64,000 nucleotides of DNA. It comes from Anisus vortex (taxonomy: Eukaryota > Mollusca > Gastropoda > Planorbidae). Of this stretch, positions 35,105 through 47,059 are shown one piece after another. Both the position numbers and the translations under genes were made by a program. Location: NCBI GenBank assembly GCA_949126835.1, contig OX421495.1, forward strand, positions 20,055,079-20,119,078. The letters run 5' to 3'. How positions within the stretch are numbered: position 1 is the stretch's first letter; every line of letters starts with the position of its first letter. The notes under the pieces were generated by a model. That model saw only the letters and a list, made by a program, of their open reading frames with translations, was not told the origin of the DNA and made no database searches.

Positions 35105-35330
35105 GTTTACCTAGTGCCCAATACTAAATAAATAAAAACAAAAAAGGATTTATTTGTTCAGAATATTACATTTTATTTTTTTTGCATAGCCTTCATTTTT
35201 TGTTATGTAAATATAACGACACTAACAAAACATATAAAATAACTGGAAAAGTCAATAATACATGACTCATAAGATAAAATACTGTTGCACAATTTTATTT
35301 TAGAATTCTAACACTTAACATTCATAACAA
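35105..35330. other. 3' flank of psi-7, duplicated from gene 5 flank
   Basis: Aligns with 27600-27790, for example ACTGTTGCACAATTTTATTT (35281) with ATTGTTGCACATTTTTTATT. Confidence 0.6.
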
Positions 35331-35907
35331 TAGGGCGTTTGCAATCCCGTGACAAAAAGCACGTGATTTGTGTTTACTTTGAGTAATGGTGTACAATTAA
35401 ATATGGCCGCTGTATTAATAAAGTTTCATATAGGCTCGAGCTTTTTTTAAATGATGTGTTGTGTTTTAAGTCTTATTAAGATTTAAGCTGTATTATGTAT
35501 GTTAAATAAAATAGGCTATTTTATTATTATCATAGACATAGATCATAGACGATGTGAGCCTAATAGTTACTTGACTAGATAGCCTATTCACCAACAATAT
35601 CGCTTGACATCGTATCGTAGCCTAGCCTACGAAACATTAAAAGTGTAGGCCTATAAAGTGAAATTGAAAGTGTAAATAGGTCTAGCCGGCCCTAGCCTAA
35701 TCACATTAATCAATTAATCTACAGTACTACTATTTACCTCCTTATTTTTGAGTAGGATAGCCAATATTCAGATGTGAATTTTGCATGATAAAGAAGTACT
35801 TCACTTTTACCACGTTACGTTTGTACCTCAAGTGGGTTCTATATTTACACAAATACGTCACTAAATTTACACAAAAAACTTAAGCTCCGCCTACTGAGAA
35901 CGCTCTA
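35331..35907 (+). mobile_element. Family M element, copy D, with a readable empty site
   Basis: Full-length copy: left end TAGGGCGTTTGCAATC, right end GAGAACGCTCTA. Left flank ATAACAA and right flank TAGCACCA join to give the uninserted sequence still present at 27783 (ATAACAATAGCACAA), so the element entered at a TA after the duplication. One CACGTG of the palindrome is mutated to CCCGTG. Confidence 0.88.
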
Positions 35908-36222
35908 TAGCACCATGTAATCTTTACCGGTTGCTTAGAATTTTTAAAAAGAACTAAATATAATTTAAAACACTGATCCAAATAAAGATTTAAATTTAAT
36001 AAAATAAACTTTATAGTTGCTAAAACCCAGCCTTGATTGTGTTTAGCTAAGTAAACAAGATTTGTTTACAGTAAGATGTACTAATATAAATATATTTAGC
36101 TAAAACTGAGCCCCCAAATCTGTCCCATATTGCTACCTATGAACAACTCAAATTTTATTTTAAAAACGTTAATTGTGTAAGTAGTTTCTATCTATGGTGT
36201 TGTATAAAAAGGGTCATTGACA
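35908..36222. other. Duplicated downstream flank
   Basis: AT-rich; aligns loosely with 27791-28066. No gene. Confidence 0.45.
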
Positions 36223-36400
36223 TCATCATCTGTGGCTCTACAACCCATGGAGGGTTCTGACCTGCCTCACCACCTCCGTCCACTCGGACCTATCTGATGT
36301 TTTCTTTCTTAAGGCCTGGACCTCGATCTGCCTCACGTCCGTCTCGACAGCCTCCAACCATCTCAGTCTGGGTCTGTCTTTATGTCGTTTTCCTCTGGGA
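36223..36400 (-). mobile_element. LINE 3' end inserted after the duplication
   Basis: Minus strand encodes P-R-G-K-R-H-K-D-R-P-R-L-R-W, then V-E-T-D-V-R-Q-I, S-E-W-T-E-V-V-R-Q-V-R-T-L-H-G-L and a stop: the last 54 codons of a LINE polyprotein with an uninterrupted frame. It ends in a CATCATCATC stretch on the plus strand. The flanks match 28060-28078 without the insert. Confidence 0.8.
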
Positions 36401-37704
36401 AAACAAGCTACTGATAATTTAGTCTCTGTTTGCGAACTGAAATTACTTTTTATAATATAACGACCAAATTATTTTTATTTTAATGGGTTTTCTGGTTCTA
36501 CGACAATTAAACGCACGACAAATAAACACGTGACGGTTAAACACAGATATTTAATCACACGACACTTAAACACGCGGAAACTTTATCACACGACACTAAT
36601 TAAACACACGGACAGTTATTCCGTTATTCACAGCGATAGATAAACACTCTTTCTTATTTTAAAATTACCTGCTAGCTGCCATATCCGTCAAAATTTTGGG
36701 GCAAAGAAATTGCACGAGGTCGGTGTGTTGAAAGTTTAAATGTCGGCATACGGGTTTTCATTTGTATCAATACTAGTAACATTGCTGTCTAACGTTATCT
36801 TAATAAAAACTAAACATTGAAAAACTAAACATTGTTGAAAGCCTTTTGAGTCTATTAAGGGGGGTGCAGCAGGAGAAATCTGAACTACAGCAATGTTTTT
36901 AGTTTAAAAAAACAACAGCACGTGGTAGTCATAACCATGATTTAAGTTCTGTCTTGCAACTAGACACGTTCTGTATGGAGGAACTGTCTGTAACATAAAC
37001 ATTGCTTCTTGTTAGTTTTACACTCTATAATACTACTTTGGAAGAAAGAGAGAGAGAGAGAAAGAGAGCTTTGTGAATTTCAAGTTGGGGTGTTTTTATC
37101 CCTAAGTCTTTCTGAATGCGTCTATTTAAAATTACGAATCGGCTTATTTCCTAAGGGTTGAAGCTACACATATTTAGCGCGTAAATATTTTCAATGTAAA
37201 AATATTTATAAAAGGTTAATGGAAACCAATTTGGAATGGGACGCGTTATTTTGCAAAAAAAAATAAAAATAAATACTAATGTGACATTTAAACTTTTGAA
37301 ATCGACTGGAAGAAAATAAAAGGTTTTCGAAAAATGCACTATTTCCCCAGCTTTAAAAGATAATACCCTCGTCCAAAATGTGGTAGCTATAAGTGTTGCA
37401 GTGTTGCCATATACATTAACAAAAGCATCGTGCTAAAATCATTTTTATGTATGCCTATTAAGCCGTATGTGTTGATAAAAGTGTATTTTAGGAAAACTTT
37501 TCAGTTTGTATTTCATTTTGTTGTTTTCTGTACTAAAATAGGAAAATAAGTAAATCGTAAAGGTTAATATTGAATTACGTTTATGACCTTTAGTATTTCA
37601 TGTGGTCTACAATGAAAAGATTATGCAAGATGCGATTTCAAACGAATTTAAGGCAAACCTTCAATATTACGAAATAAAAGAAAATAATTCCCACCAGAAA
37701 AACA
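36401..37704. other. Duplicated downstream flank; diverged short repeats
   Basis: 36500-36620 holds about seven copies of a diverged 15-17 bp unit (ACACGACA-TTAAAC). 37041-37066 is GA-rich. 37425-37570 aligns with 28740-28890, just downstream of gene 6, including the vestige of the 14-bp repeat. Confidence 0.55.
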
Positions 37705-37870
37705 AACCACAGACCATTTGGACCAATAGCAACAGACCAATGGAGCATAACAATAAACCAGAGGGCCAATTACAATAGATCACTGAGCAAATTACCAGAG
37801 ACCATCAGACCTTAGCAATTGACCTATAGGCCAATAACAAGTAACCATTGGGCTAATAATAACCGATGAT
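37705..37870. repeat. Diverged 21-24 bp tandem repeat
   Basis: About seven copies of a unit resembling ACAGACCANTGGGCCAATANCA. Lies in the roughly 1.6-kb segment present downstream of gene 8 but not of gene 6. Confidence 0.65.
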
Positions 37871-38059
37871 TTTAAAAGTATTGTTTTCTTTTTTTTTCGA
37901 TAAATATTAATTGACTTTAAATTTATGTTTCATCTATTGATAAACAGCTAAAATAATAGATGTTTTTTTTTCGATATTGTAGGGGAAATCTTAGCTTATC
38001 TTATAAGTTTACAGACGTTCCTTCTAGATAGAAGATTATTACGTCCACTAGGCCCAAAA

Positions 38060-38167
38060 CTCCTGCAGGGCGACAGGGATCCGTCGGTGGCAGAGATAGA
38101 ACCCGCGACCTGTCAGTTGGTTTTTTGGGTGACAGTCCGGTGAACTAACCGCTATACCAGCCGGCAT
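38060..38167 (-). repeat. tRNA-derived SINE head (family 2)
   Basis: Minus strand reads GCCGGCTGGTATAGCGGTTA (A box), then GTCGCGGGTTCTATCTC (B box) and ends CGCCCTGCAGGAGTT. Spacing fits an RNA polymerase III tRNA-type promoter, but there is no CCA-adjacent acceptor stem pairing, so it is a SINE and not a tRNA gene. Confidence 0.6.
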
Positions 38168-39265
38168 TACAAAAAGCGCACTAGTTAAGAATTAACCTTC
38201 TTTGGCCCTGTTACCGTGCACTCCAACCCTCCTCCGACAATCATACCGAATATTGTACCCACCTTTACTTCTACCTCCCTGTCATGTGGTGAAATTATGA
38301 GAGAAAAGTGGTTTACTTCGATGAACTAGAGCAAAATAATGCCAAATCACGTTTTGGGTCAAATTATACGCCTCAGCGTGGGGCCTGGAAAGGGCTCAAT
38401 CACTATATTTTCTATATCTTGTCCCACCGGGACCGTTGTTATAGTTTGGAGAATGGGTCAAGGTCCGCGGGCGTAGGTGAACAAAACGTTTGGTCAATTG
38501 TGGCATGTTTGTTGTTAGATGATCAGGTTTTAAAAGAGAACTCATCAAAAGTGGGAAGGCGTTGCGAAATTGCTGCACTTCATCTTACTTCAGTTATTGC
38601 TCCTAAAGGAGAGAACAAACTGGGCAGACGCTTCAAACCGGTGCATGGCACTCCCCTGATGAATCATTGAAGGGGTCAAATTCTTGTGACAATTAACAAA
38701 TCTGGTCAGAGGCGTGTATCTTGATCCCATTCAATGACGGATATTTGATGTCTCTTACGTCATGACTTTGGACCGCCCCGCTAAGCCATTTTAGTATGGA
38801 CTTGTACATTATTTAAGCCCATGACTTTTGGATTATTATTTACGTGACATTTGTTTTACTGTATTGTACCTCTTTAACTTGTAACTATCTGCATGACATA
38901 TTTCTTTTATACGGTGGACGTTTTATGCGCATGATTTATTAATTAAAGTTTTTGGGCAGCCTATGTTCTTGAGAAGTGTATCTGTCTGACCATCAATCCT
39001 TAGATCAACTAGCCAGTGATGAAGGGTGCACAGAGTCCATGCCTGGCCCATCTAACATTCATATGTATATTTTGTTTGTAATATATATATATATATATAT
39101 ATTGGTGCCTTTTGGTCTTAGTTGTGGAGATGTATAATTTATTCTTTTCTTGCTTTATACATAGCGAATACCCACATGAATTCATAGTCGATGATCTGAT
39201 GTTTACTTTGTTTTTTTTATATATACATTAGGCATAGCATGGAATTGATAATAAAAGCTCCAAAA
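38168..39265. other. Segment specific to the gene 8 copy
   Basis: Contains a 120-codon frame (38308-38670, GTG start) with no recognisable domain; I do not call it. (TA)n at about 39081-39102. The whole stretch from about 37600 to 39240 is missing downstream of gene 6, so it is an insertion here or a deletion there. Confidence 0.45.
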
Positions 39266-40372
39266 CTAGGTCTTCCTATTCCTTGAAATTCTAAAACAGT
39301 GAAATAGTTCCACAAATGTAGCCCTGAAATTTGAACTCATTCTCAGATACAAAACAATGTGAATACTGGAATTGATTGCATCGAGTAGAAATGAAAACGA
39401 AAAACTTACAAAATACAAATTTGACAGTTGTCCAATATAGCTGAACTGTGGCACTAAAATACATACTACGAGAACCATTGCAGAAACACTGTAGGTAATA
39501 GTGAATATGAACCCCTCTAACAGTACTATCTTTACAATGCTTTGTTCACGGCTGGTCATGGTATCATTAGTCTTCACGCCCATGACATTGGCCCGTCTCC
39601 ATTCGTTCTTCGAGTGATATAGAACAAGGAGAATGCAGGACAGCGCTGGCACGACCAGAAAGGATGAGATCATATATGAGCTGAACAGTGACGAACTCAG
39701 AGATTCCAACTCTTGCGAGTGCTCCGAGATGAACAATCCAATCAATGTCTTGTTTAGACTTGGAAAAAATTTCCAATCCAGATATTTCGTGTAATAGATT
39801 GGCACCAGGGAAAGAAACATCACAAGGTAGATAGATGCAATGATTACTGTTGTTCTCTTTGGAGTCACAAGCCTCTTGATTCTTAAAGGGAAGGCAACAC
39901 ATAAACATCTCTCTACCATTATCCACACGATTATCCAAGCACTTATACGAGAAAAACAACCATGGGGGAACCCAGCGGTCAAATGCTTCACCTCTGCAAA
40001 GTAAAATATAGTGTCAGCTTCTACCAAGGCTGGGCTTCCGCAGATGTTGTACCATAGTAGCGTCGTGAGGCTGCAGTTGTCTGACAAAGCCAACAGCGTA
40101 AAGCTGATATTGATAGAACTGCCAAGGCCCTGTTTACAGAACACAACTAAATTCAGCGAGTTGCCCAAGATACCGAGCACTGACACAAGTACCGCCAGGT
40201 ACATCCCGGTAATAAGTTCAATGAGCTGTCGTGTTTCATTACTGATGTCCCAGTAACAAGATGTTTCATTACTGATGTCCCAGTAAGAAGATGTTTCATC
40301 ACTGATGTCCCAGTGAGAATGTGTTTCGTTATAAAATAAAGGTGTGGATAACGTTGTGTTTGATATTTCCAT
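39266..40372 (-). CDS. Chemosensory-type class A GPCR, gene 8 (complete, 368 aa)
   Basis: Complete intronless clade II receptor, ATG to TAG; closest to gene 6 but with an N-terminus 20 residues longer. The difference is a tandem repeat of ten residues: W-D-I-S-D-E-T-S-S-Y, W-D-I-S-N-E-T-S-C-Y, W-D-I-S-N-E-T at 21-47. Sequons are N5, N15, N35 and N45, and the repeat also adds one cysteine (C39). TM1 N71, TM2 D98, pre-TM3 C139, E-R-C 154-156, TM6 F-I-F-T-I-T-Y-S without proline, TM7 D-A-I-N-S-S-I-H-I-V-L-Y-L. Loop 2 sequon in Q/L-N-K-T. No stops or frameshifts. Likely functional; ligand unknown. Confidence 0.93.
   Translation of the reverse strand: MEISNTTLSTPLFYNETHSHWDISDETSSYWDISNETSCYWDISNETRQLIELITGMYLAVLVSVLGILGNSLNLVVFCKQGLGSSINISFTLLALSDNCSLTTLLWYNICGSPALVEADTIFYFAEVKHLTAGFPHGCFSRISAWIIVWIMVERCLCVAFPLRIKRLVTPKRTTVIIASIYLVMFLSLVPIYYTKYLDWKFFPSLNKTLIGLFISEHSQELESLSSSLFSSYMISSFLVVPALSCILLVLYHSKNEWRRANVMGVKTNDTMTSREQSIVKIVLLEGFIFTITYSVSAMVLVVCILVPQFSYIGQLSNLYFVSFSFSFLLDAINSSIHIVLYLRMSSNFRATFVELFHCFRISRNRKT
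40231..40320 (-). repeat. In-frame 30-bp coding minisatellite (3 copies) in gene 8
   Basis: Three consecutive 30-base units (40231-40260, 40261-40290, 40291-40320), on the plus strand beginning (G/A)TGTTTCATTACTGATGTCC. They encode the ten-residue W-D-I-S-(D/N)-E-T repeat. Gene 6 and gene 10 have one unit, gene 9 has three. Confidence 0.95.
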
Positions 40373-42699
40373 ATTATACGAGTATAGGATTTTACTTCAG
40401 TCTATTTAAAGACATGAAACATTTCTAAGTTATATTTCTTTGAGTCCTTGAATGCCGAAACTATTAGTTTGAATTCAATTTATTGCCCAAACATTATTGC
40501 AATTTCCTTTAATTTGATACATCCACGTCTTATATGATCAAAATGTATCGTTTCCCCTTAAAAAGTCAAAATATAATTCTGAATGGCATGTAGACTAATC
40601 TCTTTTTAGAAAAAAAAAAGAGATATTTTTATAGAGTAACTTTTTCTATAATTTTCTGTCATCACATTTATTTATCCTATTATTTCATTCTTCGGCTTTA
40701 CAATTAATAATATTTTCAAAATGTAAACATATTTCTAGTCTCTCATTTCTCATTGCCGAAAATGTTTTTAAATTTACTTTTTTTGTATATTGCTTATTTT
40801 ATAGTTGAAAATTTCACACTTCTAAATGAAACGAAGAAATGGCGAAATAAAGTTCATTTAAACATGAAACAATTCATGAAAAGTTCTATTCTTCTTCGAG
40901 ATTTCAATGAAATATCAACTTGTTTGTTGTTCATTGGGCTGATCACATCAATTTGATTTCTACATGTCCACCATAATGTTGAATAAAACAGCAAAACAAA
41001 TTCTAAAAAGAAATCATAATCAAATGTTTCGGCTATTTTTTTTTAAAGTTCACAATCTAATACTCATGCATTTTACAGACACGCCTTCTTTAAAGAATAG
41101 CATTGAAGTTTGTTGGACCAACCATTTGTAATGAATTAATTATGTGCTTTTTACAGATTGAATATATGGAAAAGTAAGAATTCATATTTCTACTCATTGC
41201 TTGTCGCAATGGTTACTGAGACAATGTATACCATTTCTTAAAACTTTAACCTTTATTTAGAACAAAAAGACACTAAACAATTATTATTTTATTTATAGTC
41301 ACTTTAAGTCATAAGAATCAATGCTACAAATTATATTTTTATTAAAATTTCGAAAAATAATTATACACTATATGTTTATCAAATTTCAGAATCTGATATC
41401 ACTCAAATAATATACACTTACGGTTTAATTAATCAATTTAATGATGTATTTTTTTCACATTGAACTAATTATAATCTGTATATAACTGTAGGTGGCTATT
41501 TGATAATTTGTAGAAATTAGTTTAAATAATATATACACTCAATGAATACAAAGAAGTTTTGTTCTAGAAATCTTAATAATACGAAAAAAGCGGGAAAATC
41601 CAAAATAGGCTACCATTAAAAGTGGTAGATTACAGTGTATTTGAGTCATAAATATTTCACTAAACAAGTAAATAATCATGTACTTTGTTTACAACTACTG
41701 GTCTAGTCATTTCAACAGTACAATAAAGAAAATGTAAGTTTTACTTTATAATTAACGGTTGCTGGGATCGACATTGTTTTCCGACATTGAAATAAGAACT
41801 TAGTAGAGGAATGTTGTATTTATTGAGTGAAATAATTACTTTCTAATTTGAAGATAATAATGTGAATTTACAAAAAAATTATGATCCTAAGAAAAAAATA
41901 TTCTATTCCACATAAGTCAAATTATATTTTTTTAATAAAATTAAGCAAGCAGAAAAACATTACTATAATTAATGCAGAAGAAATATATTGATGATAGTAA
42001 ATGGGAATATAACTTATATTAAGTATACACTTGTTGAATCGAATTCAGACGAATACTAATAACGACTGTACAACTGTTATAAATATAAAATAATCAACTA
42101 CAATACAGGGAGAGGGTTATTTGCCACAATAGCCCATTAGAACAGCGTGGTTTAAAGAGATACTTAACTCTTTTTTTTAAACCAGAAATAAATAAAAAAT
42201 GTAAGTAAATAAAACTTAAGACTCAAAAGTTAAATTATGCAGGCAATTAAAATTTTACTAAAAGAATATATAGATCCTATATAAAGTTTTTAAAAAAAAT
42301 ATTTAAAAGTCAATGAATACAGTACATATTGTTATTAATTTTGCCTATTTCCATCACAAAGTCAAATAGATTATAGATACAAGTAACTATTAATAGAATT
42401 AAAAGAAGAAAAGACTAAACTACAACTAGCTTAAAATTCAACGTATGAATAGTATTAATTTCCCGGACGAATAGACAAACGAAGACTAATAAATAGACTA
42501 CTGGAATATCTGAAAATAGTACAAATTTATATTGTTTACCATCTGTCAACAAGCAATAATGTTACCATAGCAGAAAAAACATTCCTAAAAGTAATAAAAC
42601 ACAAATAACATTACTTTTTGAATATTAATTCTTGGTAAAATAGAATTAGAATTAGTTGTCGATTACCAGAGTGAATATTTTATTTTGAAGGTATCAACT
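40373..42699. other. Upstream flank of gene 8, duplicate of gene 6 flank
   Basis: AT-rich; ordered blocks of similarity to 30.0-31.5 kb. No mobile element or gene seen. The frame at 40753-40956 is in AT-rich DNA with no family resemblance. Confidence 0.5.
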
Positions 42700-43734
42700 T
42701 GTTTACATGGTACTGTGGTGTTTTCAGATACTTTAAAACGTTAGTTCAGTGGACTAGCCTTCACAATCTGGCGTCTCTGATTATACTGATTATATGCCAT
42801 TCCAACGGCCACCTGCTGGCACACAATCGACGTATATACCGAAACCAAGTCTGCTTCAGTAATTCTAAATTGTCTCATTAAAAATAAAGTTTTTTGTTTT
42901 GCCTACATTATTTTCACACTTTAAAAACAAACTTATATTATGATGCTAAAGTTAAGTGGAATTTTGTTTAAGGCGGACATTTAATTTGAGTTGGTCATTT
43001 CATTTATATTTTGACATTTCAATTAGCAACTAAATTCAATGCCATGAGCCATTTTCGGTGATCTATAGAAGAAGGGCCTAAGCTGAATCTAGAGAATAGA
43101 TCCTAGGAAATGTACTAGTTTCTGTAATAAAGTAAATGTTGGCGATGTTAGGGGGCGGGGATGTCAGGTAAGCGATTGCTCCCTTTCTCGTTCACTCCGG
43201 AAAATACAACGTGTATTTCATAAACCATGGATTTTTATTGTATGTGCAGTATGTGGAAGGGGTATTGGATTCGGGGGAAGGGGGGACCCTATCTCTAAAG
43301 ACAGTTCTATATACTTTTTATTTGCATTTGCATCCACATAAGTATAGTCTTATAAATACTTTTATGTTACATAAACCTTATTCGTACCATTAAATTTTGA
43401 CGCTTTTATACAGTTGTGATAACTTTAACTTTCTATAGAAATGTTTGTATATATAGTGAATGATTTAATGAATCATTGGTTGGACTAGCCGAACAGTGTG
43501 TCAGTGTTGTGTCTTGTTTAATATATCTGCATATCTGCTTAGAATATAGGCTTTTATGTGTTACTGTGTAAATATAACTAATAAAGTGAGTTTACTACAA
43601 ACGTTGGACTGATGTTGGAATTCATAAAGAGTGTTTGTAAATCTCTAGCAGATATGTTACTTCGTATGAATTCACGTGTATTTAAAAAAAAAAAAACTTC
43701 TCAGAGAAATTGAGCATTTTTTTTCTGTGATATA
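42700..43734. other. Upstream duplicated flank, far part
   Basis: Aligns in patches with 31.8-34.36 kb (42821-42870, 43380-43450, 43655-43680). Lacks the LINE, the (TA)n and the 16-bp minisatellite found in the gene 6 copy. Confidence 0.5.
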
Positions 43735-45116
43735 CATAAGGAGTCGGCAACCTTTTGCTAAATAGTGCGCCAAACTAGGATTTTTAAATCATTCAGCGTG
43801 TCAACAGCGTAAAAGTGAAAGTCAAACTGCTGAACTACTTTATTTTTATAAGACAATTTATTTAGTGCCTTGGCAAGACAAGACCCAAATTAAAAAAGGA
43901 GCGTCATAGAGAAAATCTTAAAAAAAACAACATCTTTTTTTTTAAAATCCATTTATAGTAGAGATGGGTCGCTCACTACAGAACAGATTGTCTGATCCGA
44001 GTCTTTCAAAGGAACGGATCCGAAAGCCGATCACTGCCAAAAGACCCGGATCATTAGTGCACTTAGCACTATTTAAATTAGTATCCAAATTATCCTATCG
44101 ACAGAAGAAGAATGAACTGTCTATGAACTCTGGAAACAACCACCCTTTCTGTCCCAACTTGCACACTTCGACACTTTGGTAGCGAAAGCGCGCATTGCGA
44201 AAAAGCGAATTTTCAATTTTCTATTCCCTCTCTGTTCTTACTATTAAATCACTAGAGAGGTGGTATACCTGACCCGGATCTGAGCAACGGATACAAAGGA
44301 TTAGAGTCTCGTTCCGCATTTCCATATGCTGGTTTCCATAGTTCACTTTGGATCCGGGTCTGACCCACAGTCCCCGCCTCTCTCACGTAAGCTCTCTTGC
44401 GTTTGTGACGAATGCGAGTGATCGCTCATATGCTACCAATTGTAAATAATGATGATACCATTTTTGCATTAAAATTAGCCAATGGCAACATGATTAACAT
44501 ATTATTATTTTACATTTACCCTTTTGATTTGACTTATTAGGTGAAAAAAAAGGAATAATAGCTTAAAATAAAAACAAAAGTTTAATTATAATTAGTTTAG
44601 AGGCCTACAACTAGACAATTGAGAATAAATATTTCTTTTTTAAATGCCAACAATTCAAGTGAATGGATTACAACTCAAGATACTTAATCAACAGCATATA
44701 AATGATATAGGCATCAATATGGAATATGAGAAAGTGAAACAGGTGCATGATTGTGAAGTTACAATGTATATTCATTTAAACATTCATAATTACAATTACA
44801 CAATATAATGCTAGTATCAGTATATGAGCCTCTTATGTTTGTTACAATAATAAAGCAAAATTTGTGTCCATTAGCTCCACCACAACGACCGTCAAGGTTA
44901 AGGGACTAAGAAAAAAAAAGTATATATATATATATATATATCATTCTTCCTTACATAGGGAATAAAGAAAAATTATAGCTTGATATTTCTAATGTGTTTA
45001 GAATATCGCGTTCTACTTTAAAGTTAAAATTTAATGTTTTGCAAATTTTTTATATATTTTATTTTGGGTTTATTTTTTTAAGTGTATTTAAGTTTTGATT
45101 GCATGATTTTATTATA
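43735..45116. other. Intergenic; hAT end and repeat-like blocks
   Basis: 43741-43860 resembles the left end and adjoining part of the small hAT family (GGAGTCGGCAACCTTTTGC...GCCAAACTAGGATTT). 43964-44420 begins AGAGATGGGTCGCTCAC and is rich in GGATC/GATCC motifs, probably another DNA transposon, but the second end was not found. (TA)n at 44922-44941. Confidence 0.45.
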
Positions 45117-45573
45117 TTAAAGACCAAGTGAAGAGCTTTTTATCAAAATTGAGTTAACGTTTGATTTTGATAGTAAATAGTGTATTCAGTATCTGAATGT
45201 TAAAAAAAACATTTATACAAAATATCAAAGATACATTTTAAGTAATTAGTTCATTATTTGCACTTAAATGTGTGTGTTTTTCGGAAGATTACTCCAAATC
45301 TCGTAGCCATTTGAGATGTTTTTATTTCCGGCAATATAGGAAAGTGACGTAACATAAAGGATTCCGACTAGGAAAAATGAATATTGTCACGTGTTTTGAA
45401 TCTATTGCCACATGTTTTGAATCTTTTCCCGGTTCTTATTTTTAACAAAATGGTTAAATATAGATTTATAGCGTCTATTTTTATTTATTTATTTCCCTTG
45501 TGATACGTCACTGCCGTATGAGGCTATTCCAAATCTCGTTCCTTTGAGAAAAACCTCTTCACTTGGTCTTTAA
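45117..45573. mobile_element. Candidate TTAA-flanked MITE
   Basis: The sequence starts TTAAAGACCAAGTGAAGAG and ends CTCTTCACTTGGTCTTTAA, a near-perfect 19-bp inverted repeat 457 bases apart, with TTAA at both edges as in piggyBac-type insertions. No coding capacity. Only one copy in the window, so the class is uncertain. Confidence 0.65.
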
Positions 45574-45689
45574 TCGAATCGGATATATAGAATTAGATTT
45601 GATTATTAAATACTTTATCTTCACGAAACTTGGGATGTATGTTTCTATGTACGGAAGGCGACAAAAATGTAGTGACCCTTTCAGATTTG

Positions 45690-45825
45690 GTCCATAAGGC
45701 ATTTGAAGCCAGATAAACACTCAGCCGTACCTACCTACAGACAGGTACCAATCTAAGCTGAGTAGACCCAGTGACACCCTGCAGACCCGGGAGATAATTC
45801 TAGCCTGATGTCTTGGGCTCAGGCA
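45690..45825 (-). repeat. tRNA-derived SINE, family 1, degraded copy
   Basis: Contains remnants of the body on the minus strand: GGTACCTGTCTGTAGG region, CTGGGTCTACTCAGC and GGATAATTC-like blocks in the family order. Strongly diverged. Confidence 0.4.
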
Positions 45826-45927
45826 ACTCTCCAATCTATTTTAGTTATTGCTGTGTTTGTTTTTTGTTTTTTTTGTTTGATTTTTTGGTCTATGTTCTAC
45901 TAAACTCTTTACTAAAATAAATCCATC

Positions 45928-46192
45928 AATAAAGTACCATTCGAACCAAACTAAACATAGGTCCGGTGAAGCAGCGTTCACCAGTTTCTGTGGCCACGGC
46001 ATACTAGGGGATGTGTGGCCAGCACAATGCACAGCAGCCGCCTTTAACTTTACCCCAACTAATGTCAGGGACCCATCAGAGCTGGGTAGATTCATGGACA
46101 CCCTAAAGTCCCTGGAAAAAATCCTAGCCTCCACCAGGATTCGAACACAGAACCTTCGGATCGGCAGTTGAACGCGCTGCCCCACCGTGCCC
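45928..46192 (-). repeat. tRNA-derived SINE, family 1, full-length copy
   Basis: Minus strand starts GGGCACGGTGGGGCAGCGCG (A-box region) and has GTGTTCGAATCCTGGTGG (B box, matching GGTTCGANNCC apart from one base), then the body AATCTACCCAGCTCTGATGG, GGGGTAAAGTTAAAGGCGGC and the tail GCTGCTTCACCGGACC. This is the best-preserved head in the window. Confidence 0.85.
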
Positions 46193-47059
46193 AAATATTT
46201 TTAGAACGGACAGTTGTATAGATTGTATAAGCTAGAGATGTTAATATCGGTTATTTTTTTTCAAAAGTGTGACCGTTACTTTTATCTTTATATTGAATTG
46301 ATCAAACTCAGGGCAGGCCACACTTATTAAGTATAGACTCACAAATACTTATCCGAAGTAAGTAAGCTATGAATTCAAATTTATTTAAAATTTATTTAAT
46401 CATCAAATCTTCAATTTAACAACACATATACAATATTAAACTGAACAGTGCAAAGCATAGTGCATAGCCTAGTCTAAATACATCCTGTCGTTCCGTAAGT
46501 CTTAGGTCATTTACCGTTCTGCAGTCTCTACACTTCGTCAATTCTAACTCCCACGTCACAGTTTTTAGCGTCATACGTCACACCTTTATTTATTAATTTT
46601 ACGTCGTGCTAGAGATTATAAAAAATAAAATGTCTTTCAATGCAACAATACTATATTTTGAGCCCCGACACCTACTACTTTTAAACCGATTTTGCCCCCC
46701 CCCCCCCCCCCAATTTTAATGTTTTGTTTGCTCATCTTTTTATTATGTACGTATAGGTGGAACTGAAGCAACTGTTCGTTAGCGAAGTAACCGAACACAG
46801 CGATAAAAAAAAAACAACTGCGCCTTCGCTGTTTAGCGAGCCAATGTTGATTAGAATCACCCAAAAGACATTAGTTTAAAAAAAAAAGAGCTACAAAAAG
46901 TCGACAAATAGACAACATATTCTTAGAGAAATTTAAGTAAGCTTTACAAGTGTATGGATGAGACCTGGAAGCTTAATACTTAGTGAAATCTTTGAAACAA
47001 CACTCGTAGATTTTCATTGAGAGGATCCCAAAAACTGAAGTAAATTTAGAATTAAAACA
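46193..47059. other. Intergenic; C run
   Basis: AT-rich; a run of about 18 C at 46695-46712. No gene or element recognised. Confidence 0.4.

Noticed and set aside
38060..38167. Functional tRNA gene
   Set aside because: A and B boxes are present but the acceptor and anticodon stems do not pair convincingly; it continues into SINE-like sequence.
38308..38670. 120-codon frame downstream of gene 8
   Set aside because: Non-ATG start, no recognisable domain, in a segment missing from the sister duplicate and next to a SINE.
43964..44182. 72-codon plus-strand frame
   Set aside because: Lies in a repeat-like block with GGATC/GATCC motifs that begins AGAGATGGGTCG; more likely a DNA transposon than a gene.
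46637..46864. Glycine-rich small protein on the minus strand
   Set aside because: Glycines come from a C homopolymer.
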